In this document: in pieces, positions 24,974 to 33,849 of the stretch | Layout: every line of letters starts with the position of its first letter | Position numbering within the stretch: position 1 is the stretch's first letter | NCBI RefSeq assembly: GCF_003858635.1 | Contig: NZ_RQJO01000016.1 | Coordinates: forward strand, 186,001 to 250,000 | From: Larkinella rosea | Lineage (GTDB): Bacteria > Bacteroidota > Bacteroidia > Cytophagales > Spirosomataceae | DNA: 64,000 nucleotides | Reading direction: 5' to 3' | Translations under genes and position numbers: made by a program | Notes under the pieces: generated by a model | The model's database searches: none | What the model was told of the DNA's origin: nothing | What the model saw: the letters and a program-made list of their open reading frames with translations, nothing else

Positions 24974-25465
24974 CTATTCGGGTTGTTTCGGATTGGATGT
25001 ATACGATACGCGGAGCATTCTGACCTTTGTTGGTTGCTGAGTATACGGATTCAAATCATTGACGTATTCCAGTTGCGCTGAGCAATGGCGGGTTTCATTC
25101 CAGAATCTCGAATGATCCATTGCCTTGAATCCGGCCTGAATCAGCCGGTTTTTCAGCGTATCGGCCACCCAATTTTGCTGCATCATGGGATAGCTCATGA
25201 TCAGGTCACAGGCATTTTTGTTGTCCTGGCGGAACCGTAAAAAATGGGCGATATACAGATCGACCCGCTTGCGGTTCGACTCAGAAGGACTGTAGGAAAG
25301 AGTCGTCGCATCACCCATCGGCGATGACTGTTCCTCGTACCGGATTCGGTCCTTGCTCAATTGCGTTTGAACCTCCTTCAGGGTTTTGCCCAAAAACTGT
25401 TCCTGAGCCTGGCACGAATTCCAGGCCGAACATACCCCCAACAACCCATACAGCCACCCCCTCAT
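24974..25465 (-). CDS. Hypothetical exported protein
   Basis: Family not recognised. The frame extends to 25546, but the ATG at 25465 (MRGWLYGLLGVCSAW) gives a clear signal peptide with an A-x-A-like end (NSCQAQ), so the mature protein of about 140 residues is probably periplasmic. Its body is hydrophilic (FLGKTLKEVQTQLSKDRIRY, DLYIAHFLRFRQDNKNACDL) and ends in a beta-rich tail. Charged helices and several aromatics suggest a small globular domain. It is divergent from the small protein gene at 25707, with a 241 bp gap. No function can be proposed. Confidence 0.65.
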   Translation of the reverse strand: MRGWLYGLLGVCSAWNSCQAQEQFLGKTLKEVQTQLSKDRIRYEEQSSPMGDATTLSYSPSESNRKRVDLYIAHFLRFRQDNKNACDLIMSYPMMQQNWVADTLKNRLIQAGFKAMDHSRFWNETRHCSAQLEYVNDLNPYTQQPTKVRMLRVSYTSNPKQPE

Positions 25466-25706
25466 CGTCTGCCAGTTCGTCAACACAATCGTAAGTATCA
25501 AAGTAAATAGGTTAAAGTGTATGGTTTTCGGCTCAACAGACACCAAAATAGAGCAGCGGTTTGTTTTACCGATGACCTCAGCAATCCTTAGCCATTATCA
25601 ATCAGGCAACTGCGAATTTATTGCTGCCAACCTGCAAACAAAATCGCGCAGTAGCTAGCCAGAAGCGACTTTGTTTCGGAACTTTGCGGTTCTAAAATAG
25701 GCCCGG

Positions 25707-26030
25707 ATGAACTACCAACCTCTCCCCCAACCCGAAAAATACCGCCTTCTTGACCATTCCGTTCGCCTGGTCTGGGATCATCTGACACTTCCTCAAATCA
25801 ATTGGCTGACAAAGCAGGCTTTTTATTTCAAGGAATTTCTGTTTGCTGATCTCGCCTATTATGGCCAGATTTTTTCGCTTGACATCAAGATTGGTCCGGA
25901 CCAGTTAACGACGCTCTACTTTCCTAAATCCGAAGTTGGAACGATGACCGACGAAATGATTCGGCAAATCATTGGTGAATTAACCCATGTGCCGGTAGAA
26001 TGGCAAGACCTTCTGGAAGAAAAACCGTAA
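25707..26030 (+). CDS. Small hypothetical protein
   Basis: Family not recognised. It is 107 residues, soluble, without signal peptide or membrane segment, acidic towards the C-terminus (MTDEMIRQIIGELTHVPVEW). Tryptophan- and tyrosine-rich N-terminal half (HSVRLVWDHLTLPQINWLTK). The frame starts with ATG, has good coding character and does not overlap another gene. It is convergent with the DUF808 gene. No function can be proposed. Confidence 0.6.
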   Translation: MNYQPLPQPEKYRLLDHSVRLVWDHLTLPQINWLTKQAFYFKEFLFADLAYYGQIFSLDIKIGPDQLTTLYFPKSEVGTMTDEMIRQIIGELTHVPVEWQDLLEEKP

Positions 26031-26085
26031 TACGACCGATCCATTGGCGGCTTACCCGAAGCAAATTATTTTAGCGCCAACCGGA

Positions 26086-26967
26086 TTAAAATACCGCCGT
26101 TTTGCTGAACCGGCGAAGCGTCTTGAACAAGGCAATAATGCCTGCAATGACCAATCCGACCACCAAACCAAGGCCAAATTCTTTTACGGTGGCCGGCAGT
26201 GCAGGAAATAATGCGTGCAGGAAATGAATGTTATGCACAAATATTCCGCCCGCAACCAGCAAGAGAGCCAATGTTCCTACGACATTCAAAATCCTGATTA
26301 AGATGGGTAGGGATCCAACCAATACCTGGCCGAGCTTTGCCAGGAACCCTTTCCTATTCGAACGTTTGATCAGCTGATAGCCCGCATCATCCATCCGGAC
26401 AATGAGCGCTACGATGCCGTAGACACCAACCGTCGCCAGCAAGGCCACTACAGACACCGTTAAAATCTGTATCAATGTATTTTCTTTCGCAACCGTTCCC
26501 AGCGCGATGATGACGATTTCCACCGAAAGAATAAAGTCTGTTGTTATGGCGGATTTTACCTTTGATTTTTCATAATCTCCGGTTGCGTCATCCGGCTGCC
26601 GCGCGGGAACCGTATCCGGTTTTTCTTCCTTCGCTTTGAAAAAGAATTCAATTATTTTTTCTGCCCCTTCGTAAGCCAGGTAACACCCCCCCACGACCAA
26701 AATGAAGGTGATCGCAACCGGAAAAAACGCATTCAGCGCCAGGGCAATCGGAACAATAATCAGTTTATTAACCAATGAGCCTTTGGTAATGGCCCAGAGA
26801 ATTGGCAATTCCCGTTCGGCTAAAAACCCCGTGGCCTTTTCGGCATTTACGGCCAAATCATCCCCCAATATACCTGCCGTTTTGCGCGTGGCTACTTTAG
26901 TGGTCAGCGCAACATCATCCATTAAGGCCGCTATATCATCCAAAATTGCAAAAAGACCCGATGCCAT
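26086..26967 (-). CDS. DUF808 (YedI-like) inner membrane protein
   Basis: Inner-membrane protein of the DUF808/YedI family, 293 residues. The family N-terminal signature is exact: MASGLFAILDDIAALMDD, then TRKTAGILGDDLAVNAEKAT and ELPILWAITKGSLVNKLIIV. About six or seven hydrophobic segments follow (for example NAFFPVAITFILVVGGCYLA, VEIVIIALGTVA, LTVSVVALLATVGVYGIVAL, LNVVGTLALLLVAGGIFV). Length is typical. The biochemical function of the family is not established. It is a single gene. Confidence 0.93.
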   Translation of the reverse strand: MASGLFAILDDIAALMDDVALTTKVATRKTAGILGDDLAVNAEKATGFLAERELPILWAITKGSLVNKLIIVPIALALNAFFPVAITFILVVGGCYLAYEGAEKIIEFFFKAKEEKPDTVPARQPDDATGDYEKSKVKSAITTDFILSVEIVIIALGTVAKENTLIQILTVSVVALLATVGVYGIVALIVRMDDAGYQLIKRSNRKGFLAKLGQVLVGSLPILIRILNVVGTLALLLVAGGIFVHNIHFLHALFPALPATVKEFGLGLVVGLVIAGIIALFKTLRRFSKTAVF

Positions 26968-27013
26968 TCCTGTTTTACGTTTAGATTCAATTAACCAACT
27001 ACTTTCTACTACC

Positions 27014-27208
27014 TCACCGACGGTTACTGATCCGTTTCCGGATGCGGCTCAACGATTCCGGCGCTACGCCAATGTACCTGGCCAACTGATAGTGGGGAAT
27101 GCGCCGGATCAAATCCGGGCGAGTCTCCAGCAGGCGTAGGTAGCGCTGTGCTTCGGCGGCAGAGAGGAGAGACAGGGCGGAAAAGTAGCGGACGAGTTTT
27201 TCGCGCAT
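27014..27208 (-). pseudogene. Crp/Fnr regulator with the cNMP-binding domain deleted (HTH-only remnant)
   Basis: From an ATG at 27208 the 64-residue product begins with a normal Crp/Fnr N-terminus (MREKLVRYFSALSLLSAAEA) and passes directly into the family C-terminus (QRYLRLLETRPDLIRRIPHY, QLARYIGVAPESLSRIRKRI). The roughly 120-residue cyclic-nucleotide-like sensor barrel and dimer helix between them are absent, yet the frame is kept. AEAQ/AEQ-like sequence at both sides suggests the deletion joined similar segments. It may be inert or may act as an unregulated mini DNA-binding protein. The open frame extends to 27292 without family similarity. Confidence 0.75.
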
Positions 27209-27292
27209 CGGTTCGGGAGTAGTTGCCGGTAAGGCCGTGGCAATATACGGTTTTTTATTCCGACCCGCCGATCTTAACCAATGCCAATGCAC

Positions 27293-27753
27293 AGCCGCAG
27301 GGCCACCGGTAGGTTTGCAGGATCAATTTCCCACGTAGAGCAACGGGGCGTGGCCCTATCTTTCATCTGTAAACAGCCTGTCAATATGAAAACCGTATGT
27401 ATTCTTTTTGTGGCCCTGTGGCTCATGGCGTGTAAGAGCCGCCCCAACTCTGCACCGGTTTTCGGACGTGGAAGGACATAAACTGCGCCAGTCGGTCCTG
27501 GGTTCGGCCAGAATCCCGTTCGATCATTTGGCGGGTGATGGCCTCCAATACCGGAAATCAGCTGGTACATGGCTGTTTCCGGCCCCATTTCGCCAACCAG
27601 GACGACGGTGTCTTCGCCACAAGCCAGGTAGTTATAGCAACGGGTATTCGGTAAAATTGGGGTCCAAGACAGCGAATCCAGGGGCGATAAGTTATTGACG
27701 TTTGGTAAGAACCAAACACCTGGTGACAGCACCCGCAAAACGGGACAAGGGCC
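27293..27753. other. Stretch without a convincing gene; possible lipoprotein remnant on plus strand
   Basis: On the plus strand, ATG at 27386 gives MKTVCILFVALWLMACKSRP, a good lipoprotein signal with lipobox LMAC. The frame stops after about 31 codons, and another frame stays open to 27698. On the minus strand a 154-codon frame (27274-27738) is open but matches no family I recognise. Either a degraded lipoprotein gene or non-coding sequence is possible; I cannot decide. Confidence 0.3.
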
Positions 27754-29118
27754 TTATTTTTCGGGTATGTACCAGAACGGAAGCGTTATGATCTCTTCCG
27801 GGCGCTTTGAAGGGTCGGCCTGAATACCGATTCGGATTAAATTCTTGCCTGGTCTCAGGTTGGTCGGCAGCAAAACGGTTTGCCAGCCTTTTTGATGATG
27901 CTGGCCCCACTGCGTGAATAATAAGTCCGGATTTTGGTACAACGAGTCATTGATGGTGAGGTGTATGAACTGGTTGATCTGCTGATGACTCCAGGCCGCA
28001 AACCGCCGGCGTTTTTCGGCTCTTGCCAGGGTATCGCTCCAGACCGGCTCGGGTGCCAGCCTGGTCAGGAGTGTATCGAGGGCTTTCGGATAAGCGATAA
28101 ACAGGCGAATAAACGGATCGCGGGTCACATCCGCCTGAATAGCTGCCTGCTCGATGTAGGCATCTTCCGCGCGCAGATTGTTATACGCACTCGGATTCAC
28201 GTAAAGACTATCAACGCGGGTCGAGAAGAGATGGTGTCGGTTCAAACTAGTCGTGCGCCGGTTTACCCGCGAAAAATCGACCAAAAATTCCACCATGACC
28301 ACAACAAAGAAACAGCCCATCATCAACACCATCGTTCGGGCTAATTTCTGGTAGGGAATGTGACTATAAAACGTGTTGACAATAAACACGACGGGTTTGT
28401 AGAGACCCCAGTACATCACCTTATTCATCGCCGTGAATCGGTCGTGCCAGATTGCGCCCCTCGGATTCGACCGGATTCTGGGCAAGTTCAACACCACACT
28501 GGTAAATAAGTAACCAAGCGCGAGCGTACCGGCGACTATTTTAATCAATAACCAATAGGGGGCGGGTACAACAGGTCTTACAATCGAGTAAATAACCAGA
28601 ACCTGCACGTAGGTGAAGGCTACCAGAATCAACAGGAAGACAAAAAGAAAGGCAACCGCAAATACGATATTGCATCGTTGGTCCAGCCGGTGGACATACG
28701 CATCAAGTGGCCCCAGCTTAGCCGCCATCCGTTCCTGAGATTGTTTGGTCGTAAAGGGAATCCGGTCGTAATGAATACCGCTCGGATAAACAGCCCGCAA
28801 ACCCACCAGTCCGACCCAATAGGCCCGCATGACAAAATTGGTCAGGAAAGCCATAAACAACACATAACCGGTCGCCCGCATCAGGCTGTAAACCAGGGAA
28901 GGAAAGATAAGGTGTAAGCCCGTAGTTTGGGTCATCAGATTAAACCGGAAGTAATCGAATGCTTCGTCGAGCAAGTCCGGCAATTGGAGCACGGCAAACA
29001 GAGCCGCTCCCGAAATAACCAGTTCGAGGTTCCAACTCTGCGCGGTCAACTCCCGCAGCTTTTCATCTTGCTCCGGATTCGGATTTTCGTTGGTTGTTGA
29101 TGATGTCACCAGGGTCAA
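27754..29118 (-). CDS. Hypothetical multi-pass membrane protein
   Basis: Family not recognised; 454 residues. The N-terminal 35 residues are hydrophilic. Hydrophobic segments follow near 37-52 (LELVISGAALFAVLQL), 75-100 (ATGYVLFMAFLTNFVMRAYW), 150-185 (IVFAVAFLFVFLLILVAFTY), 190-215 (LLIKIVAGTLALGYLFTSVV) and 270-285 (MVLMMGCFFVVVMVEFLVDF). A soluble C-terminal domain of about 165 residues (WSDTLARAEKRRRFAAWSHQ, LLPTNLRPGKNLIRIGIQAD) is probably periplasmic. It is transcribed alone. No function is proposed; similar proteins are expected in related Cytophagales only. Confidence 0.75.
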   Translation of the reverse strand: MTLVTSSTTNENPNPEQDEKLRELTAQSWNLELVISGAALFAVLQLPDLLDEAFDYFRFNLMTQTTGLHLIFPSLVYSLMRATGYVLFMAFLTNFVMRAYWVGLVGLRAVYPSGIHYDRIPFTTKQSQERMAAKLGPLDAYVHRLDQRCNIVFAVAFLFVFLLILVAFTYVQVLVIYSIVRPVVPAPYWLLIKIVAGTLALGYLFTSVVLNLPRIRSNPRGAIWHDRFTAMNKVMYWGLYKPVVFIVNTFYSHIPYQKLARTMVLMMGCFFVVVMVEFLVDFSRVNRRTTSLNRHHLFSTRVDSLYVNPSAYNNLRAEDAYIEQAAIQADVTRDPFIRLFIAYPKALDTLLTRLAPEPVWSDTLARAEKRRRFAAWSHQQINQFIHLTINDSLYQNPDLLFTQWGQHHQKGWQTVLLPTNLRPGKNLIRIGIQADPSKRPEEIITLPFWYIPEK

Positions 29119-29521
29119 ATTAAGGATTACGAAAAACGGAAAGATAGCGAAAAAAGCGAAGCGGAGACCGAATGGCTGCGCTTTCAGTCGGACACAAAGG
29201 CACCCGGTTTAGTCGTGAGGGCGGTTTTTGGGATAACCTCCGTCTAGTCTGATAAAGCGGGGATAAAAGACACGCAGTGCTGACAAACTGCCAGTGTGCC
29301 CGCCAGGAGCAGGGCTACAAACAATCGTTTCATTCGTAATCAGGTTGGTTAGGTTGACTCCTGGCGGCAAAGGTGAGCAGAAAGGCCGCACCGAAACACC
29401 CGCTGAAGTGCCGGCGGGGCGCAATGGCCGGATTAGCCGATCAAACGGAGACACCTTAGGCTGAATGAGGGAATGGGACAAAAGCCTTACGGTATTGCTA
29501 CTCAATGAAACCGCAACGGCT
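29119..29521. other. Gap upstream of the membrane protein gene
   Basis: About 400 bp with no clear gene apart from the tiny signal-peptide-like frame at 29244-29333. A longer minus-strand frame (29209-29505) shows no protein-like features. Confidence 0.4.
29244..29333 (-). CDS. Possible very small exported peptide or gene remnant
   Basis: ATG at 29333 encodes MKRLFVALLLAGTLAVCQHC followed by nine residues and TAG. The first 20 residues are a textbook signal or lipoprotein-type signal sequence (LLLAGTLAVC). Almost nothing follows it, so this may be the surviving 5' end of a lost gene rather than a working peptide. Confidence 0.3.
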   Translation of the reverse strand: MKRLFVALLLAGTLAVCQHCVSFIPALSD

Positions 29522-30265
29522 TCAGGTCAAGGCCGATAACCGCTGGCTGATTAATTGAGCAGCGGTCCGTAATTCGGATTCGAACTCCTTTTTACGGTCA
29601 TCGCTGAACCGGATTTCAGGCAGGAAAATACTCAAACTGGCAATTACCTGATTGTGCCGCCGAACGGGAACCGCTAAACCAATAATGTGCGTTTTCGACC
29701 GGGTTACGGACAACTCCTGGGCCTGAATCGATCGTAATTCGGCTTCTAATCCCTGCGACGTTGAAGCTCCGGGCCAAATATCCGGCCCCGGATACCCGAT
29801 TGCATTGACGAGGCTTTCCCGTTCTTTAGCGGACATGAAGGCCAATAAAAGTCGGCCTGATGCGGTTTCGTAAATATTACGTTCGGTACGGCTACGTACC
29901 TGGAGATCCTGATCGCTGTTGACCAAATGGACAATGAATCGTTTCTGATTGCGAAGAACGCCCAGAATGGACGTTTCGTTGATCCGCCGGGTCAGGTCTT
30001 CCATGATATCTTTCGCCACCAGAACCAGGTCCTGACTATACGACAGATTATTGGTCAGGTTGTACGCCATCGGTCCCAGACGATAGCCTTTCTTTCGTCC
30101 CAGGTGTTCCAGGTAATTCTTTTCAACCAGCGTTTTTAAAATATTTACACAGGTTGCCTGATTCATCTGCATCGTTTCGGCAATCTCCGTGAGTGAATGG
30201 GCCCGGGTGGGGTCCTGAGCAATCAGCTCCAGTATATCCAGGGCTTTGACAATAACTAATACCAT
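29522..30265 (-). CDS. IclR family transcriptional regulator
   Basis: Cytoplasmic regulator, 247 residues. Winged helix at about 10-75: HSLTEIAETMQMNQATCVNI then LKTLVEKNYLEHLGRKKGYR. Ligand-binding IclR domain in the C-terminal two thirds (ETSILGVLRNQKRFIVHLVN, ETASGRLLLAFMSAKERESL, IGLAVPVRRHNQVIASLSIF). It is divergent from the 15-gene glycan operon with 429 bp between them. IclR-family proteins such as KdgR control pectin-derived sugar catabolism, so it is the probable local repressor or activator. Ligand unknown. Confidence 0.93.
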   Translation of the reverse strand: MVLVIVKALDILELIAQDPTRAHSLTEIAETMQMNQATCVNILKTLVEKNYLEHLGRKKGYRLGPMAYNLTNNLSYSQDLVLVAKDIMEDLTRRINETSILGVLRNQKRFIVHLVNSDQDLQVRSRTERNIYETASGRLLLAFMSAKERESLVNAIGYPGPDIWPGASTSQGLEAELRSIQAQELSVTRSKTHIIGLAVPVRRHNQVIASLSIFLPEIRFSDDRKKEFESELRTAAQLISQRLSALT

Positions 30266-30616
30266 AATTTATCGTTCGTCATTTCGAATCCACCTTCCAG
30301 CCATCGGTTCGCTGCTTAAAGAAAATAGCCGGTTGGTTGTGGCCAATGTATCCTAGTAATTTTCCAGTTACCAAAGCGGTTTTATCGAACAGATCAAATT
30401 GTTACAAAATACTTATACTGTATCATTGTGATAGTAAATGCAAGTTTACTCGATTAAAGTAAAATTACAAGCACGTCAGCCGGGTAAATCTTCCATAGAT
30501 TGTACTTTTAAAGTATAAAACCGGCCTAATTCCGACAAGGTCTGCAAGGGTTTATAATTATTCAATTAGTCCGAAAACTAAAAATAGTTCTATAAAAAAT
30601 AAATAAGTAAAAATAA

Positions 30617-30647
30617 TTGACAATAACGGGCCTAGATTATAGTATTG
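30617..30647 (+). promoter_or_regulatory. Probable promoter of the 15-gene operon
   Basis: TTG at 30617-30619 (within TTGACA) lies 20 bp before TAGTATTG at 30640-30647. This fits the Bacteroidetes -33/-7 pattern (TTTG and TAnnTTTG, about 20 bp apart) with one mismatch in each box. The predicted start of transcription falls inside the palindrome at 30651-30670. Confidence 0.5.
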
Positions 30648-30650
30648 TAA

Positions 30651-30670
30651 TGATAAATTCTAATTTATCA
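30651..30670. promoter_or_regulatory. Candidate operator, perfect 20-bp palindrome
   Basis: TGATAAATT-CT-AATTTATCA is a perfect 9+9 inverted repeat. A third half-site TGATAAAT follows at 30672-30679. It sits directly after the predicted -7 box and 25 bp before the susC start, a position that would block transcription. IclR binding is inferred. Confidence 0.5.
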
Positions 30671-30694
30671 TTGATAAATAATATCTAAACCCTC

Positions 30695-33600
30695 ATGAAT
30701 AAACTTTCTCACTATCAAAGTCGAGCCTGGCTGTTGGGATTGGTCTGGCTGTTGACAGTAAGCCAACTGCTTGGCCAGACAACCCATACCGTTACGGGTC
30801 AGGTTTCTGACGAAATAGGCCAGCCGCTACCCGGTGTTACCGTCCTTGTCAAAAACCCCGCGACGGCAGACCGGAACAACGGAACGACAACGGATGCCAA
30901 GGGAGCTTACCGCTTAGCGGTTCCGGCGGGCAGTGCAACGCTGGTTGTTTCGTACCTGGGCTATACGAGTCAGGAAATTGCCATTAATAACCGCTCGGTG
31001 ATTGACGTTCAATTGGCACCCGATACCAAAGCCCTGAACGAAGTGGTCGTGATTGGGTATGGTACCCAACAAAAAAAGGACCTGACCGGAGCAGTCGCTT
31101 CGGTTACGGCCAAAGACATTCAGCGCCTGCCCGTTTCGGGTCTGGATCAGGCCTTGCAGGGGCAGGTGCCGGGTTTACAGATTTCCTCGACATCCGGCGC
31201 ACCGGGTGGAAACACAAATATTCTGGTACGTGGTATTGGCTCGGTATCGGGCGGAAATGAGCCTTTGTTCGTCGTAGACGGTTTTCCGATCAATAACTCT
31301 GGTGTTGGCAATCCGTTGAACACCATCAATCCGGGCGATATTGAATCCATTGAAATACTAAAAGATGCGTCAGCCACGGCCATATACGGGTCGCGGGGGT
31401 CCAATGGTGTCGTGATCGTTTCGACCAAACGGGGTAAATCAGGGAAAGCCCAGATTACGGTGGATGCCTACACGGGCGTTCAGGAACCGGCCAGATTGCT
31501 GAAAATGATGAATTCGCGGCAATTTGCCGAATTCGTCATTGAAGGCCACAACAACGGCTGGCTCGACAATGGCGGCCCCACTGCGAAAATCACCGATCCG
31601 AACAGTGTTCGCTCCACTTCGTATCGGATACCCGAAGAATGGCAGAACCTGAATAACCTGCCAGCCATCGACACCGATTGGCAGAAGGTTATTTTCCGCA
31701 CGGCTCCCATCCAGAATTACCAGATCAGTGCCGTTGGGGGGAATGATAAGTTACGTTATTCGATGTCGGGCGGTTATTTCAATCAGAAAGGTATTCTGAT
31801 CAGTTCCGGTTTCCAGCGGTATTCGGCCCGGATCAACCTCGACGGTCAGCTTAGCCCCCGGTTAAAGGTGAGCATGAACCTGGCACCTACCTACACGGCT
31901 ACCGACAACGTTCCGTCGACGGGCCACTACGGCGACTTTAACGTTGTGGCGGAGGCACTGTCGATGCCTCCGCTGATTCCGGTTTACAACCCGGACGGCA
32001 CCTACGGTAACACAAACGCCCTAACCAACGTGGGGATGGGGGCGATTCCGAACCCGGTGCAAACTGGCAACGAATACAAAAGTGCCAACTCGCAGTTCCG
32101 GGTGCTGGGCAACCTGTTTGGTGAATACGAAATCATGAGCGGTTTAAAGCTCAAAGTAAGCGTCGGAACGGATTTTAACTATTACACAACGAACACGTTT
32201 AAACCGTCTACCTTATCGTCGAGCGCTTCCGTATCACCCGCTACCGCCAGTATCGTCAACACCTCGGACGTAAACTGGCTGAACGAGAATACGATCAATT
32301 ACCGCCGGACGTTTGGGGCACACGCCATCGATGCGCTCGCCGGTTTTACCATCCAGAAATCGACGACAACCGAAACGACAACAAGAGCAACCAATTTTGC
32401 CGACGATCTGCTCCAAAACATCAATGGCGGTCAGATTACGGGTGGCGGTTACAGCATTGGGCAATGGTCGTTGTTTTCGTACCTCGGCCGGGTCAACTAC
32501 GCCTACAATGACCGGTATTTGGTAACGGCCACCATTCGTGCCGACGGTTCATCGCGCTTCGGTTCGGCCAACCGCTGGGGGACGTTCCCTTCGTTCTCGG
32601 TCGGCTGGCGCTTATCGGAAGAACCGTTTCTGAAAGACCTGAAACTGTTCGACGATTTCAAAATTCGGGCGGGCTACGGTTTTTCGGGAAACAACGCCAT
32701 TGGCAACTACCGCTACCTGGGGCTGCTATCGGCAACGAATTACGTGCTGGGAAATACGCAGGTGCCGGGGCTTTCGCAGAACAGTTTCACCAACAACAAC
32801 TTAGGCTGGGAAACCAGCAAACAAGTGGACATTGGTCTGGACCTGGCGTTCTTCAACGGCCGCTTGCAATTCACAGGCGATTATTACAACCGCCGGAATA
32901 CGGATATGTTGCTGAACAAGGCCATTCCGTCCGTAACGGGCTACACCTCCGCCTGGGTCAATATCGGTGAGCTGGAAAACAAAGGAGTCGAACTGGCGTT
33001 GTCGGGCAAACCATTAGCCACCCGCGATTTTCAGTGGACGAGCAGCTTCAACATCACGTTCAACCGCAATAAAGTATTGCGGCTCGGTACGGATGGCGAA
33101 CAACTCTTTTCCGATGGCGGACGGGGCGATGTCAGCATCACGCAGGTTGGGCAACCGATCGGTAGTTTCTACGGCCACCAGGTGGAGGGTATTTTCATGA
33201 CCCAGGAACAACTTTCCTCCCATGCCAAGCAAACCGGGGCAAAACTGGGCGATTTTATGTATAAAGACATCGACGGAAACGGCGTTATTTCCGATGCCGA
33301 CCGGACCATTCTCGGCAACCCGCAGGCCCGCGCTTTTTATGGTTTCAACAACACGTTTACGTACAAAAACTGGTCGTTGAACATTCTGATGAATGGCGTT
33401 CAGGGGAAAGACGTGTTCTGGGCCGGGGCGGTTTTTGTGCGCGGGTACCACGGTGTCCAGAACAACCTGGCCGAAGTCATCGACAACTACTACAAATCGC
33501 CCGACCAACCCGGCGATGGCAACTCACCCCGCATTATCCGGGGCGCCCTGAACAACAACCTGCGGTATAGTTCTTTCTTTAATTTCGACGGTTCGTACCT

Positions 33601-33835
33601 GCGGATTCGGAACGTGACGCTGAATTATAATCTGCCGTCGAATCTGGCCAAGCGAATCGGGATGCAGGGTGGGCGGATTTACCTGACTTCCAATAACCTG
33701 TACACCTTCACGAAATACCCGGGTTACGATCCCGAAATCAGCAACTCCGGCGATAACATGCTGGCGTCCGGCATCGATTACCTGGGGTATCCGCCCGCTC
33801 GTTCGTACACGCTCGGTTTAAGTCTCACCTTCTGA
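30695..33835 (+). CDS. SusC/RagA-family TonB-linked outer membrane receptor
   Basis: Outer-membrane importer of oligosaccharides working with the SusD lipoprotein encoded 14 bp downstream. 1046 residues: signal peptide (about 1-28), carboxypeptidase-regulatory-like domain (about 33-115, HTVTGQVSDEIGQPLPGVTV), TonB plug (about 120-230: LNEVVVIGYGTQQKKDLTGA, PLFVVDGFPINN, ATAIYGSRGSNGVVIVST), then a 22-strand barrel ending SYTLGLSLTF. Unlike the receptor at 1-3399 it has no STN domain, so it should not signal to a FecR protein. Control by IclR or an HTCS is more likely. First gene of a same-strand cluster to 52404. Confidence 0.97.
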   Translation: MNKLSHYQSRAWLLGLVWLLTVSQLLGQTTHTVTGQVSDEIGQPLPGVTVLVKNPATADRNNGTTTDAKGAYRLAVPAGSATLVVSYLGYTSQEIAINNRSVIDVQLAPDTKALNEVVVIGYGTQQKKDLTGAVASVTAKDIQRLPVSGLDQALQGQVPGLQISSTSGAPGGNTNILVRGIGSVSGGNEPLFVVDGFPINNSGVGNPLNTINPGDIESIEILKDASATAIYGSRGSNGVVIVSTKRGKSGKAQITVDAYTGVQEPARLLKMMNSRQFAEFVIEGHNNGWLDNGGPTAKITDPNSVRSTSYRIPEEWQNLNNLPAIDTDWQKVIFRTAPIQNYQISAVGGNDKLRYSMSGGYFNQKGILISSGFQRYSARINLDGQLSPRLKVSMNLAPTYTATDNVPSTGHYGDFNVVAEALSMPPLIPVYNPDGTYGNTNALTNVGMGAIPNPVQTGNEYKSANSQFRVLGNLFGEYEIMSGLKLKVSVGTDFNYYTTNTFKPSTLSSSASVSPATASIVNTSDVNWLNENTINYRRTFGAHAIDALAGFTIQKSTTTETTTRATNFADDLLQNINGGQITGGGYSIGQWSLFSYLGRVNYAYNDRYLVTATIRADGSSRFGSANRWGTFPSFSVGWRLSEEPFLKDLKLFDDFKIRAGYGFSGNNAIGNYRYLGLLSATNYVLGNTQVPGLSQNSFTNNNLGWETSKQVDIGLDLAFFNGRLQFTGDYYNRRNTDMLLNKAIPSVTGYTSAWVNIGELENKGVELALSGKPLATRDFQWTSSFNITFNRNKVLRLGTDGEQLFSDGGRGDVSITQVGQPIGSFYGHQVEGIFMTQEQLSSHAKQTGAKLGDFMYKDIDGNGVISDADRTILGNPQARAFYGFNNTFTYKNWSLNILMNGVQGKDVFWAGAVFVRGYHGVQNNLAEVIDNYYKSPDQPGDGNSPRIIRGALNNNLRYSSFFNFDGSYLRIRNVTLNYNLPSNLAKRIGMQGGRIYLTSNNLYTFTKYPGYDPEISNSGDNMLASGIDYLGYPPARSYTLGLSLTF

Positions 33836-33849
33836 CCAGCTCATTCCTC

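Larger units (their letters stand above)
30266..30694. promoter_or_regulatory. AT-rich divergent control region between iclR-type gene and susC
   Basis: 429 bp, markedly more AT-rich than its flanks. Besides the promoter and palindrome listed separately, it contains an inverted repeat AGTAAA-N6-TTTACT (30433-30450) and an odd perfect palindrome TACTTTTAAAGTA (30503-30515). These could be further regulator sites for the divergent genes. Confidence 0.55.

Noticed and set aside
24690-25040. Plus-strand frame of 116 codons
   Set aside because: Overlaps the exported hypothetical gene antisense, no recognisable domain, irregular composition.
26044-26080. TTGGCG/CGCCAA inverted repeat between convergent genes as a terminator
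   Set aside because: Only six paired bases and a 25-nt loop; too weak to claim.
27274-27738. Minus-strand frame of 154 codons as an independent gene
   Set aside because: It overlaps the Crp/Fnr remnant's upstream part and resembles no family; left as an uncertain stretch rather than called as a gene.
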